From NCBI RefSeq assembly GCF_004337985.1, contig NC_043742.1, forward strand, positions 5,569,259 through 5,633,258: a stretch of 64,000 nucleotides of DNA. Direction: 5' to 3'. The position numbers were made by a program, and so were the translations under genes. The notes under the pieces are model-generated. The model saw nothing but the letters and a program-made list of their open reading frames with translations. It ran no database searches and was not told the DNA's origin. The stretch comes from Pyricularia pennisetigena (taxonomy: Eukaryota > Ascomycota > Sordariomycetes > Magnaporthales > Pyriculariaceae). How positions within the stretch are numbered: the first letter of the stretch is position 1; the number at the start of each line of letters is the position of its first letter. Below are positions 1-12,811 of this stretch, one piece after another.

Positions 1-81
1 CTAAATTTTCCCCCCATTTTTAATAATAATAATAATAATAATTAAAATAATATTAATATAAATTCCGGCGATAATAAATTT

Positions 82-162
82 ACCCCCGCCCCCGTCGATA
101 AAGATGGAAATAATACCGATATAGACGCCGGCAATAACGAATTTACCCCCGCCCCCGTCGAT
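82..162 (+). repeat. In-frame 63-bp repeat in SNF2 N-terminus (copy 1)
   Basis: The string ACCCCCGCCCCCGTCGAT occurs at 82-99 and again at 145-162, exactly 63 bp (21 codons) apart, encoding a repeated TPAPVD block in an Asn/Asp-rich tract. Copy 3 has the same two units (45400 and 45463); copy 2 has one (from about 16319). Confidence 0.8.
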
Positions 163-2574
163 TATAATAACGACGATATTTATATAGGCGAAAACGATAA
201 CCAATTTACCCCCGCGTCCGCCAATAAAGGCGATAATAATATTAATATGGACGATAATTATAACGAACCTGCCCCGGATTTAGATAACCGCCAATTGCAA
301 ATTCCTTTAGCATTTTTTAAACCATTTATTAACGTATTATCCCCGTTATTAAAAAACCCCAAAAACCGGCCCCTTGCATTATAACCGGAAATTATTATTA
401 ACCCGGTACCCGCGCCATTAAATAGGCCGCCCGTACCCCGTATATACAAAACCACCACCGTTCGGTTAGCTAAAGCTAACCTTATTTCGGTATCGCGGAC
501 GTAACCCAAATTTAATTTAACGCTAAATAATGGATTAATAAATTTCGTATAACCCGAATATTATTTCCCATTATATAAAAATATGGATTTCCTGGATCGT
601 TTGCCCGTCCCGTTATAAAAATATTTTCAATTGGGTAAAAACCAATCCGTATCGGCGATAATTATTACAATTTGGCGTAGGGTAAAAAATATAAATATTA
701 CCAAAATAGTTCGTATTATACCCCATTTAAATTATATTAATTGTTTTAAATTTAATAATAATATTAACCCGCCCGCCTGGTTCGGTCGCGGAAATAATAT
801 TTTCCGCAATACGAACGAAACCCCAATCGCCCAAACCCCTAAACGTTTTTAATCCGCTATTGGCGTCGCCGCAGCAAAAACACGCGTTAATAACCAAATT
901 TTAATATACCATTTTAATAATAATTCGTCGAATATAAATAAGGTAATGGTCGTATTTGGTTACGAAACGACAAATGCTTTAATATAATATATTAATATAA
1001 CAGGTTAATATTTCTTTTTATTGGATTGCGATAATTATTACAATTTTTGCATTAATATATCCTATTATTTTTTATATTATAACAATTATTACAATTTTTT
1101 GCGGTAATACCAAACAATTACTGCTATAATATAATAATTATTACAATTTGGTTTTTACCCTTTTATATATTTTGGGATAACGGGCACAATTTTAATCATT
1201 GGTTGATTTATTTTTAATCGCCGACGTATTTGGCTTTTTAATTTATTTTAAAATAAATAATCCCGGTAAACAAATTAAAAACAATAAAATGCCCGTTTGG
1301 TAAAAAACCTTAATTTCCGTACCGGATATATTTAACGACAGGGGTATTAAACCTATTTTCGATAATATGGCAAATCGGCGTCGCTTACCCCTTATCCCCC
1401 CTTTTATCCGTTAAAACGACATTAACCTCCCCGGGTTAAAAATATTCGCAAACAAATTTAAACCGGTTATAATTCCCACAATTTTCGCCACGATATTAAT
1501 TTACCTGCGGATAATAACCACCGGATTTAACTTTAAAAACGGTAATTTAAAATTTAAAACCGTTAACCCTGGACCATATATATGTAGCGGTTACCATATC
1601 GACGATTAGTTTAAAATTTATTATTATTTTTTTTATTTTATTTTTCGCCGGTAAAGAAAAATCGTTATTGGAAATAAAAAAAGTTTTAACGATTTTGGTG
1701 GAAATTGCCGCAACCCTTTTAAATTTAATATCGAATAATTTTCCACTTTATTTATTATCGCCGATTATATAATTATCGCCGATAACGTTATCGTTTTAAA
1801 TAATTTGCATTTAATGTAATTTTAACATCGTTTGGTTACCCGTTCGCGAACCGACCAAACCATCGACGTCGCCAATTTGTTTAGTTTTAACCGCGCCTGT
1901 TACAATCAAACGATAATAATATTCGTTATTAATATTTAATCCCGTTTTAAACCCATTAAGGTCGGACGGTTGAAAAAGAAAAAAAAACGCACAAATTAAA
2001 TTCAAATGCACCTATTGGATTTGTTAACATTTAAAAATATTTTTAACAGTTTGTACGATAAAGGGCGGTTTTATCGTCCTATTTTTACCAAACCTAAAAT
2101 AAAAATTACCGAATTTTATCCCAAATTTTTTAACAATAACCAATAAAACGATTTCTTTAATTTTATGCAAACCCAATCCACCATCGCCGATCGATTTGCT
2201 AATATGGACCGCGCAAAAAAGGAAATTTTCGAGGACGCCCGCGAAAAAAGTCCTAGCGGTTTCCTTGGTATATTATGCGCAATTTTCTATTTTAATTAAA
2301 AATTATCCCTGGATTGGTTATTTTTTTAATTCGAACGCGATTTAAACTGCTATAAAAAAATTGCGCCTTTTTTAAAACACCTTACCTGTCGACGGTTTAA
2401 ATACCGATAATAAAATCGGTTTTAAATACAAAAAAATTAAAGGCAAATATTTTTGGTTTAACTAGGATATATTTAATGCTTTTTTTAATTGCTATTGATT
2501 ACCCTATTAACTGGTTGGTAAATTATATATGCATTATTTTTAATAATTGTAATTATCGTTACAATTTTGCTTTT

Positions 2575-2668
2575 ATTTTTGTAATTACTATTACAATCCT
2601 GCCCCTATTTTTGTAATTACTATTACAATCCCACCCCTATTTTTGTAATTATTATTACAATTTTTGTT
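2575..2668. repeat. 32-bp tandem repeat of a near-palindrome (copy 1)
   Basis: Three successive units have a near-palindromic core of the type TTGTAATTANTATTACAA, separated by C-rich spacers and spaced 32 bp apart. Copy 3 has the same array at 47897-47978. The 32-bp step shifts the reading frame, so the repeat is maintained as DNA rather than as peptide. Confidence 0.75.
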
Positions 2669-5600
2669 TTTGTTAAATTAATTTTTTTTTCGGTTTAAAT
2701 ACCCACACCCTATTAAAATTGGAGCAATTAACTTTCAAAAATTGGTTATTAACCAACGAAATAAATATTGGAAAAACAATCATTTATTTTACGGCGATTT
2801 ATTCATGGTATATTTATTATTAATACGACCGATTTATCCAAAATACCGACGGATATTTTCCCATTTTAATTTTCGTCCCGGCCAATTTTATTTCGCAAAC
2901 ATTTAAAAAATAATAACCAATTTCCCAACCTTCGACGTTAAATGTTATTATAATTTAACCGAAATATACGCTACCGATGCCCCGCGAGCGGCTGCTATTT
3001 TTACCCAGGCGTAATTTTACAGTATTTAAACCAAATTCGCCGCCCGCAAATCTAATCCCAAATTTGCGGGTACGGTTATTATTATATTTTATTCGATATT
3101 CCTAATCCGAAAAATCAAACAATTGGACAAAATCCATAACGCGGAAAAGGTATTTAATTTATAATATATAGATAAAATTATCGATTCCAATCTTTAGCAG
3201 CGCCCCCCCGACGTCGATAATTTCGACGATAATTCCGATATTAAAAATAATACTTAATAAATATTTTTTGTAACAATTATTATAATTTTGTTATATTAAT
3301 ATATTTGTTTAAATTAAATAATTCTATTAAAAACCGTTAACGTAAAAACGGTTGGAAGGCCGATTTTTCCACGGGCGAAAACACCAAAAATATCCGGCGT
3401 TTGGTTATATATTTACCATCCGGTACCTTTTTTTAACGTATAATTGGAAACGAAATTTAATACCTCCGTTACCGCGAATCGATAATATACCGCGTATTTC
3501 GCTTTATCCTTTATATTAATCGGGGCATAACTATTACCACACCGATTTTTAATAAAATTAAAAATATTATTAACTTTAATACCCTGGTTTGGGACAAAAT
3601 TGCGATCCTTTTCGCCCGATTTAAAAACCTATTTTGAAAAAGTATATTTACGGTCGATTATATTTGGGAAAATAATGGCTATTTCGTCGTTTTTAATATC
3701 GATAAAAATATTAAAACTTTTTTACAAAAATTCGAATCGATAGGTTGGAAATAATAACTGCTTTACCCTCGAATTTTAAATTTTATAATTCCTATTACTA
3801 TACCAGACGAAAAATCGTTAATAATTTTTAAATATACGGGCGTATTTACGGTACGCAGGGGTATAAGTACCGGGTTTATTTTACCCAACGGTATAATTAT
3901 TTATCCCCGTAAACGTATTCCGTTTTATAGCATTATTATTAAGAAATTCCAATTTGGCCACCGTTTCGAAAACGTTATAATAAATACCGAAACAATTTTT
4001 AAAAACATTATTACCGCATTCGTGGGCGAAAATACCGACGATATTGGTCCCGCTTTATTAGGAATTCCCATTAATACGGATATTATAACTAATAACCGCC
4101 AAACCTCGGTTTTTTTTAATATAGGTTTTATCCGCCTGCTGCAATTTTTGGTAATTAATTACTTTTTTTAATTAATAATCCACGCCGAAAACGATACCCG
4201 GGATATTAACTCGGCGGAATTGGGTAAAATGCTAGCGTTAAAAAAAGTGGATTTTAAAGCTAAATACCGCAACGTCCGACAAAGTTTTAAAAAAAATTTA
4301 TAAAAAGGAGAAACCCGTTTTGGATCGGTAATTGTGGACGTTTTAATTTAATATAACGGCGACGGTCCCCTTAATTGGGTTTATTCGAAAACTTGCATTA
4401 ATTTTAAAACGTTACCTCCGTCGGGCAGGGTTAAAATAGTCCATTTTATATTAAATTAATCGCTATTTATTACCCGCGTGGTCGAAATTTGTATGGAGGA
4501 AAAAAAAGGGTTAACGCGTCCTGGTTATAACCCCCAATCCTTGGATTTAAACGTAAATTGGCCATATAGTAACAATGATTATAATCCCTTTTTTTCCCCA
4601 CAGTTATTATAGCAATTATTATAATTTTTATATTTTTAAATTGTAATAAATATTATAATAACTATAATTTTTCCATTTTTGTAACAATTGTTACAATTTT
4701 TAATATATTTATTAATTTTTTTAATTTTATTGTTTTTATTTTGGAAAAAACCAGCTTCGGTATAGTTATTATCCGATTCAGCCTATCCTAAGCCGAACGC
4801 GATAAAACCATTTCCGATTTCACCGATTCCAGCTCTAATTTTAACGTTTATATCCTAAATATTAATATTTCCAGCGCTGGTTTTAATTTATACCCCAATT
4901 GTTGCATTGGTATTATTATCCTTTTAATGTAAAACGTTAATACACAATTGCAAATCTGTGGTCGTTTAATTCGGTTAGGTTAAAACAAATTTATTATTTT
5001 GCGTATTTTCGAAATACGAAATACTTTTTTCGATTGGGTAAAAAATCGCATATTCCGGAAGGTTAATACCCCTTTTTTTACTATTCCGGCCGTTGCTAAT
5101 ATATAATAAATGTTATTTAAATACATTACGCGTATACGTTTCCCCAAAACTATCCAATTTCCAATTATCAAACAATTCCTGGCGTATAAAATAATAGCAA
5201 TTATATTTTCCTAGCCTTTTAATTGTTTCGCTTGGATAATAAACCCCCCCTAACATTTCAATATTTTTTATTTTAACAGGACGCGCCGCATAAACGAATT
5301 TTATTTTCGCCTGGTTTTAATGCTTATGTTAAATATCCCTAAATAGTTTAACGAACAGGATTTGGTGGAAAAAACGTCAATTTTTATTTTAACGTTGGGT
5401 CCAGTTTATATTAATTACTAATACCAGGAGCAAAATATTGGCCATAATACGTTTGCTAATTATATTAATTGTACATATTTGCTTTATTTCGATTTTACCA
5501 CCATAAATTAGGGGTTTATGGTTAAATCAATAAAATGGATTAAAAATAGCGATAAATTTTACGACGAAACCGCGACCGCGCGGGTTATTAGGGCCCTAAT

Positions 5601-6879
5601 AAAGGATTTTGGCTCCTGGGTTATTAAACGCCGGGAAATTAATAAACCGTTTAAAAAAGGTGTTTTTAATAACAATAACGCCGATTTTTTGGCGGTCGTT
5701 ATTCCATCTTTTTTATTTATCGATTTTGGCCTTCATTACGATAAATTTATATTCGATTCGTTAAAAAAACCTTATATACCTATTTTAAAAAAAAATAAAA
5801 AGGAGGATAGTTCGGTCCTTAAATCGCTTACCGCAACCTTAATTCGGAAAAAAAGGCGTAGCGTTAATAAACCTATTTTTAAAAAAATATTTAACGCTGC
5901 CAAATGTTTTCGTCTTTTTTAATCGGTTTAAAGTTTTTGTTTTACTTTTTTCTGGGGTTTAATGCTATAAAATTAGGGGTTTTATATATATAATATTATA
6001 ATAATTATTATTATTGGGATCCGGTTTAATGGATTTATTATTCGTAATTAATAGGGTATTATAATAACGGTTATTACCAGGATCCTTTTTGCTGGATTTA
6101 TAATTGGCGGTGGATGGAGGATATAGTTTATTTGGGTAAAAAAAATGGATAAAAAACGGGTTATTTATACGGAAGATTTTGGAAGAGGTTATATTTCGCA
6201 TTTTATTTTAAACCAAATTTACGATTAATATTTATTTGTTTGTATTTATTGGTTTTACGGACGCTGTTTTACTTCCGTTATTCGCGGGTAAAGCTACCGT
6301 TATTCGTCCATTTAATTCCTTTTTATAATAAAACAATTTTCGCCTTTACCCGCTTTGGTTTACGTAATTTACCTTTTATTATTTTAAATTTTATACGCTT
6401 TTTTCGTCGGATTTTTCGTATACCCCGTCCAACAAATCTTTTTCGGTATTAATTATACCACTAATATTTAAACCGTTTATCCGGTTATATCCTTCCCTTG
6501 GATTTACCCCTATTTTTTTAATATCCGCCTAAAATAACACGTTATTGGGGCGTACGATTTTTTAATTAAATACTTCCAATTTATCGCCCATTAACTTTTT
6601 TAAACCCAAATATAATAAATTAGGGCCGTCGAAATCGAAATTGGGTAATATTTCGGCCTTTTCGCTTCCCCAACCATTTTGGAATAACAAATACGTATAA
6701 TAGATTATATTTTAATTAGTTAATATTATATGGTGTTTGCTGTTAATGCGTATACGGGCGATATTTTCCAATATTTTACGCACCGTAATTGCGATTAACC
6801 CTATCGTTGCACAATTTAAAAATGTTTTTCCCAAATCGTGCGTGGAATTGCGGTTATTTTTAATATTTATAGCGAAACC

Positions 6880-7540
6880 TGTGAGGAGGTTACGAGATAG
6901 AATAAGCTTAATCTTGAACGCGGGAAAAGTGGATCACGTATAAGGCTGATGGAACGTTGAAATGGCAGATAACCGTCTGCTAGCGGGTAATAGAGATAAT
7001 ATATTGTTGTTGCACAATCGATTCGTTGAATCGTTGAATCGATGAAGGTTATGAAGGTGATGAATCTAAGGCTATGTTATGAATTACGTGTTCGAATCCG
7101 TAGGTGCAGATCTTCGATCCGGATGTCCGGAATGCGGGGTCACGTCACATGATTTGGCCTTATTCATGTGACTGACCTGCCGACCTATTGAGCCTAACGG
7201 CCCATTAAGCCTAACGGCCTATTGTGCTTATGCATGCACAGAAAATCTGCGACCACAACGGGATTCGAACCCACGCATTTCAATAACGTATATATGATAT
7301 AGATTATGGTACGTGCATTATACCACTAAGCTAGATTAAATATGACGTATTTGTTTTGTTGTTAAAACTATGAACAAAGACGTAAGATATAAAGCTTTGT
7401 GTGTATGAACGCGTATACGTTTTATTTGTTATTTATTTATTTATTCGATGCAGGGTGACTAATAAAATTAGCCCGTGCTAGCCGTTATAAGATAATGCAG
7501 GGTAGCTAATATAATGAGCCCTGCGCTAGTCATGTTCACA
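6880..7540 (-). mobile_element. Solo LTR of the copia #1 family
   Basis: The 661-bp sequence runs from TGTGAGGAGG to GTTCACA, has TG...CA ends, and is flanked by the 5-bp duplication AAACC (6875-6879 and 7541-7545). The empty site is visible in copy 3 near 52195, where the flanks are continuous. It is about the same length as, and closely similar to, the LTRs at 17576-18230 and 23124-23782, which flank a copia pol gene; hence it is a solo LTR left by LTR-LTR recombination. The orientation is that of copia #1. It contains the tRNA-like block (B box 7261-7271, A box 7321-7333, minus strand). Confidence 0.9.
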
Positions 7541-8819
7541 AAACCCCTATTAATATGTTTAATTATTAGGGTTACCGGTTTAAATCCACTCCCGGCCGTA
7601 ATATATTTTACGAACGCTGATTTTAAAATCCCGGTGCGTAGCGGTTAATTTATAATTTTTGGTCGTAATAACCAGGTTAAATATAATATTTTAAAGCTAT
7701 AATTTTTTGTTTTGCAACCGTGAAAAAATAGGACCAATTACGGTATTATAGTTTCTCATACGCCGTAACCTCCTTAATGGAACGCGTTTATTATTATTTA
7801 TAAAAAATTAATTATTTGCAAATAGCGGCGTTGCGTACGGAAAGCGATGATAATTTTGGGTGTTATATCCCATAATCCAATACCTATTAAACCGTTAATA
7901 TAACCAGCGAATATATTATCGTAAATACGGTTTACCACGGATATATATATATTATATGGTATATCGGTAAAAACCTTTTCCAGGGCGTTTTTAAAAATTT
8001 AATCCCTGTCGAATAATCCGTTTTGGATTAAAACAGCAATTATAATGCACAAAATACGGGGCCGGAATACATTTTATAAAAACCGTAAAGCGTGGTAAAA
8101 CTCCTTTTTATTTTTTTAAAACTGGTTATATTTCCCCAACTTTATTATATTTATAAATATAATGGGGGTATAATATTACCATAATTGGTTAATAAAATCA
8201 AATTCGATATAAAAGAACGCTGGTACGGGTAACATTTATTATTTTTTATTAAAAGGTTAAAGTAATTTAATATAAGTTTTTTAAAAAATACGGATATATA
8301 ACGTTATTTTTTAATCCCTATAAACGAGGAGCAGGACGGAAAAATAATCGAAATGGTCGGGTAACAGGTTTAAAAAACGTTTAAAAAGGATTTCGTGGAT
8401 TTGGATAATTCCTGCGTATTTTTTTTCGTTTTCGGTAATAACGGGGGTTTAAATAAGGTAAAAAATTAATATAATTTGTGCGAAGGTAGGGTATTATGGG
8501 ATTGCTCCAAACGTATGTGGGCGGTTAGGGAATAAAAAGCTATAAATTTGGTGTATTATATAATATTTGTCGCTTTCGTAATAGGTATCCGGATATTGTA
8601 AAAAGGCGGGCGTTTGCAACCATTTTTGGCGGAAAGATACGGTGGCGTACCACTGGGATTACGTATATCGTTTAAATCCTGGCGTTAATATAAGGAAACA
8701 CAATATCAAATTTTGCATTCGGTTACGTCTTCCATATCCAAAATCCTGTACCTTATCCAGAAAATTGAAATTATTATATACGAAAGATAATATTAAATTA
8801 CGAGCGATCCTTTTTAAAC

Positions 8820-8820
<1 letters not shown>

Positions 8821-8862
<42 letters not shown>
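8821..8862. repeat. (TA)n microsatellite
   Basis: A run of about twenty TA units lies inside the decayed DUF6589-like gene of copy 1. At the same place in copy 3 (near 53480-53503) the run is much shorter, so it expanded after the copies separated. Confidence 0.85.
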
Positions 8863-8866
<4 letters not shown>

Positions 8867-10099
8867 AAAAATTATTATTGCTGTTCGCGGTAAAAGTTAA
8901 ATATAAATATGGATATTATTAATAACGTATTCGGGCAACGGCGATAAATTGTTGGATTTACCGTTTAATAATTTTATAAAATAAATATATTCCAAACCCG
9001 GATAATATATTTACAATACGTTATGGAATTCCATTATTTATAAAATATAATGCGAATGCGCGTAGCAAATAATTGTTTTTTTGGGGGGAATATCCGTGGG
9101 TTAAAATCGCCAATATTAATATAACGCGTTGATTTTTTAACGTTAGGGGGTCTATGGTTTTTAAAAAGGTATTTAGTTCCAAATATACCACGTTTAAAAT
9201 TTGTAACGATAAATAAAACGGACGGTGGCCCCGGGAATGCAATAATAGTAAAAATATAAATTTATATAATATTGGCGTTTTGGACGGGATTTTTAAGGTG
9301 GACGTATCGAATACCTATTTAAACCAATTTATATCGTTTACGTTTTTGGCGGAACAATTTTTTATTCCCGAAAATTGGAAATTTGTGGGTTTAAACCGGT
9401 TAAAAAGGCGTAAATATTATATTAATTGCTACAATTCCCTACGTAAAAAATCGGCCTCTATGGGCGTAAAAAATTTATTATTAAAACGATATTCGACCCT
9501 ATTAACGCGTAAACGTTTTCGGATTTAAAAGTTTCGTAATATTTTTTTAAAAAAAAATATTCGCGATAGGGTAGGTCGGGTAATTTTGTGAAAATTTCCC
9601 GTTATTACCCAAACGTGGATAAATTGCGTAAAATTGGTGCGTCGGTAACGGTTGCGCCAAAATTTGGTAATATTGCGAATAAATTTGGTTTCGGGGTTTA
9701 TTTCCGTTTCGGATTCGGATTCCCTCGGTAATTGTTTTTAATCGATTAAAAAGGGTTTAAATTCCCATTTATTTTCGAATATAGGATTGGGCGATAATAA
9801 TTGGGATAATAATAAAAACGAAAATAATTGCGATATTAATGGAAATAATAAAGTTAGGTCGGACGTAAAATATTGGGTTGTAAATTACGCGGATGGGAAT
9901 ATTTTTTCGGGTATATTTATTAATATTATTGGAAATATATTTTCTATTATTAAATTCGGGTTTTATTTGGTTTAATAATATATCGAATAAAGGTTAATAT
10001 ACGTAAATATATAATATAATGGTAGAAAGTTTTTATTTTTTTGTATGTCGGGGGGAATAGTGGTTACCGATATCGCAATATTGGGTGTTTTATTGGTGG

Positions 10100-10260
10100 T
10101 ACCGCTATAAACGGCGAAATGCGACAAATTGTTTTCGGATTAAAACGAGCGCGATTTTTTCGGCCAATGTAATTGTTCGAAAAACTATGTGGCTAAAAGG
10201 TATATGGAGCGTTCGGTCCCCATTGCGAAGCAGGGGGGTCTAGTCTGAGCACTGAAACTA
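10100..10260 (-). repeat. 3' terminal inverted repeat region of giant copy 1
   Basis: The end reads, from outside in on the minus strand, TAGTTTCAG, then a C-rich stretch, then an inner inverted repeat (10100 to about 10136) with the near-palindrome CGCCGTTTATAGCGGTA. This matches the inner repeat at the opposite end of copies 2 and 3. Confidence 0.8.
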
Positions 10261-10298
10261 ATTTAGTAAGCGATCACGGTTATTCACATTTTAGTCTA

Positions 10299-12012
10299 CA
10301 GTGGGTGACCCAGAAGCGGACATGCCCCTGAAGTGGACACCCTCCCGAAGAATGGCCATAAAAACAACGAACATGCAATTAATCGTTTTTCCGCAGTAAA
10401 TCGTAATAAAACCTATATTTATTAATTCGCAAAAAGCTTTTCTATATTATAATCCAACAATAAAACCGTAAATCCCTGGTCCTAATCCTAATTTCGGGAT
10501 TATTACCGGATTTTGGCCTCCATGGCCGCCCTTTTTTAATCCAGGCCGTAAACCGTTTCCTATAAACCGGTTTATTTATAAAAAGAATTTTGGGTTTCGC
10601 GGCGCACGCGTTTTTTCAATATAAATTTAAAAATTTTAATTTTTTCGTTTAACCGTTTATTTTCGGAGGTAAAACTCACGATTTAAACAATTTAATAATC
10701 CATGGTTTTAAATACCTTTCATATAAAATTAGCCAAATTTTTTCTGCATTCGCCCAGCCGGCCTGTTATTTGTATAACTTGGTTTTAATATTTTAAAAGG
10801 TTTTTAAAATCCCGAAAATAACGTTAATTATATTTTAATCCAAATTACGGTCGAAAATCGTTATTTAAATAGCTTTTAAATTAAAATTTACCATTCGATT
10901 TGCAATTAATATTTAAAAAGGTATTACCGGGCAAATCCCCGTTTTACGGAAGCCGGAAATTACGTTACGAACCGATAAACCGGTTATGAAAACGTTACGA
11001 AAACGGTAAAAAACCGTTTTCGTTATTTAAACGCAATAATATTTAACGACGTAAAAAATTTTATATATTACCGGTAATAGGTTTTAATAAGGCCAAAAAC
11101 AAATATATTTAACGGTTAAATAAAATATAAATTATAAATAGGTAAATATTCAAAAGAAACCCTATTTTTAAACGTTTTTTATATGAATTTGATTAATTAA
11201 TACGTTAAAATTTAATTGAATACTAATAAACGCTATTTTATATTAATATTTAATTTCGTTTTAAGTAAGAAAAACCTGTTTTAACTGTTTAAAAACGATT
11301 TTAAAACTAAACCAGCCCGTGGGAATCGAATCGTACGCCTAGTTTTTAATATTAGGTGGAAACTATTGCGTTTATAACAAATTACCCGTTTAAATTACGG
11401 TTAAGGTAAATTTCGATTTTTTAATTACCATTTTAATAACCGACGCCCAAATAATATTTAACGTATGTATAATTTTAACCTAATTCCGGCGTTTTATGGA
11501 AAATAAACCGTATATTTTTCCGGCCGTGATATCGTTTTATTGGAAACCGTATTCGTCTATATTTACAATATATTTAGGTTTAATTTTAAATTCGGTAATT
11601 ATTCGTTAATATTAATTATAAAACGCCCGGATCGATTTGGCCGTGGTTTTTTTAATTCGCGCACCTTCCAAAAAAATCCCGGATTTGGTGTTAATATTTT
11701 TATTACGGTGTAAAAAACGGGTTAACCAACACTTACCGAAAACGTTTACGCGTTTTTTCGGCGGTATTAAAAACAAAGCGATTTTTTTTATTATTTGGTG
11801 CGTGGGCGTTTTTCCAGCGAGTTTTTCGATTTTAATCCAACGGTTAACGAATTTTTTTTATTTATTGAACAATAATTAATACGGTTTATAAGTTTATTTT
11901 CGATCGAAAACGCCGTTAAGGCGACGTATAAAGGTGGTTTTTAGTACGGCCCATTGCGCGGCCGTTTTATTTTTCGAAATGCCTGATTTTACGGCTTTAA
12001 CTAGTTTTAGGG
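10299..12012 (-). mobile_element. pogo/Fot1-like Tc1-mariner element, 5' end truncated
   Basis: One terminus is seen at 10299, beginning CAGTGGGTGACCC directly after the dinucleotide TA, as expected for pogo-type insertion at TA. Two GAAGNGGACA direct repeats lie just inside it. The element encodes a transposase on the minus strand. Giant copy 2 begins at 12013, a few codons into the transposase, so the second terminus is not present here. Only 38 bp separate this element from the end of giant copy 1; those bases show nothing. Confidence 0.75.
10400..12010 (-). pseudogene. pogo/Fot1-type DDE transposase, truncated and RIP-decayed
   Basis: The minus-strand reading begins inside a psq-type helix-turn-helix (KAVKSGISKNKTAAQW, then RRLNG), followed by a CENP-B-like DNA-binding segment (NVFGKCWLTRFL) and the start of a DDE_1 catalytic domain with NIDEYGF near 11545-11572, whose Asp is the first catalytic residue. 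Downstream the frame is broken by many stops. Family members of about 500-600 residues cut and paste the element at TA sites. The first codons are missing because giant copy 2 is inserted there. The domain order makes the family call firm; the C-terminal limit is approximate. Confidence 0.75.
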
Positions 12013-12184
12013 TAGTCTCAGGGCTTATCCCTGAAGCCCAAAGCTCCACAATTGATCCACTCCGTTCGCTTCGCTCCATTTCGTGGCTCAATTACGGCTT
12101 TGCAATGTACCTGTAGGTCCATCCAAAAAACGTTTTGGTTTAGGTTTGAGGACAATTTGTCGATTTTCGCCGTTTATGGCGGTA
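12013..12184 (+). repeat. 5' terminal inverted repeat region of giant copy 2
   Basis: The outer end is TAGTCTCAGGG; the inner repeat at 12143-12184 ends in CGCCGTTTATGGCGGTA, which is nearly self-complementary. The same inner block, inverted, lies near the other end of the element in copies 1 and 3. Another copy of the core occurs at about 12350-12365. Confidence 0.8.
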
Positions 12185-12390
12185 TTTTTGCCCTTTTTGC
12201 GACCGATACTCCTTTATTATTCCACAACAACGCAAAATATCAAAAAAAGAAAATATCGTTAAAAATAGGAATTGGTAAACCTTTTTTGTTAATTTAAAAT
12301 TTTTTGCACCAGGTACGCCAATTAAAAATTGGATATAACCCGTTTTTTATCCGTTTATGGCGGTATCCCTATTATTAACCCAAAAACACT

Positions 12391-12740
12391 ATCGATACCC
12401 ATTTCGCATTTTAATAATAGCGATGATAATCCGTTAAAATTTATATATAAAAGATCGCAAAAGCGAAAGGAATTTTTATATATAAATTTTGATCCAAATA
12501 TCACAAAAATATTTATTTCACAATCCGTATAAAGTAAATTTTATTTAATATATTATACGTCCACCTATAAATACCATCAATATTTATTTCGCATTTTATT
12601 AATAACGATTATAATCCGTTAAAATTTATATAGGGAAAATCGCAAAAGCGAAAGGAATTTTTACATATAAATTTTAATATAAGTAACGCAAAACCACTAA
12701 TTTTATAATCCGTATAAAATATATATTATATAATACGTTA
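12391..12740 (+). repeat. 185-bp subterminal tandem duplication (copy 2)
   Basis: Two imperfect units start at 12391 and 12576, each containing ATTTCGCATTTTA-like, TCGCAAAAGCGAAAGGAATT and AATCCGTATAAA blocks. The inner TCGCAAAAGCGA is a small hairpin. Copy 3 has the same duplication at 40782 and 40967. It lies between the terminus and the RecQ-like gene, where a promoter or transposase-binding array would be expected; no coding frame is convincing. Confidence 0.75.
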
Positions 12741-12811
12741 TATATCCACCCATTTAAAAAAACCATTATTCCCCAAACTTTTATATATTCGTATTAAATT
12801 ACATATATATA

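Larger units (their letters stand above)
1..5922 (+). pseudogene. SNF2-type helicase gene of giant copy 1, RIP-decayed, 5' end outside window
   Basis: Read in three frames with many stops, the stretch shows SNF2-family landmarks: an altered Walker A (NEINIGKT, about 2758-2778), a motif III-like stretch with TPIFNKI near 3540, and a C-terminal helicase lobe ending in LQICGRLIRLG near 4950-4980. The N-terminal part (1-400) is Asn/Pro-rich with two FTPAPVD repeats. The last open stretch, 5518-5922, is Lys-rich. SNF2 proteins are ATP-dependent DNA translocases; whether this one acted in transposition or in chromatin is unknown. Frame changes could be introns or indels, which I cannot separate. 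Compare 45121-51243 in copy 3, which is less decayed. Confidence 0.6.
5965..9947 (-). pseudogene. DUF6589-like protein gene of giant copy 1, split by a solo LTR
   Basis: This is the counterpart of 51288-54585 in copy 3, read on the minus strand and interrupted by the LTR at 6880-7540. The start codon that is ATG in copy 3 reads ATA here (near 9947), a G-to-A change typical of RIP. The open stretch 9242-9021 (minus) keeps an N-terminal part with ILILAILTHGYSP, which resembles the start of fungal DUF6589 proteins as I remember them. The gene is dead through loss of its start, many stops and the LTR insertion. A transposase role is inferred only from being the one non-helicase gene of a TIR element. 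Confidence 0.5.
1..10260 (+). mobile_element. Giant TIR DNA element, copy 1 (3' two-thirds)
   Basis: This stretch is colinear with 45320-54899 of the complete copy 3, differing mainly by C/T and G/A transitions, so it is a second RIP-mutated copy of the same element. The window edge cuts it inside the SNF2-like gene. Its right end is CTGAAACTA at 10252-10260, the RIP-altered form of the CTGAGACTA terminus of copy 3. A solo copia LTR interrupts it at 6880-7540. It holds the SNF2-like gene (+) and the DUF6589-like gene (-), converging near 5922/5965. The right flank starts ATTTAGTAA; the left flank lies outside the window, so the target duplication cannot be tested here. Confidence 0.85.

Noticed and set aside
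7241..7345. Functional tRNA gene
   Set aside because: The acceptor stem does not pair, and the block lies at the same internal position in every copy of one LTR family.
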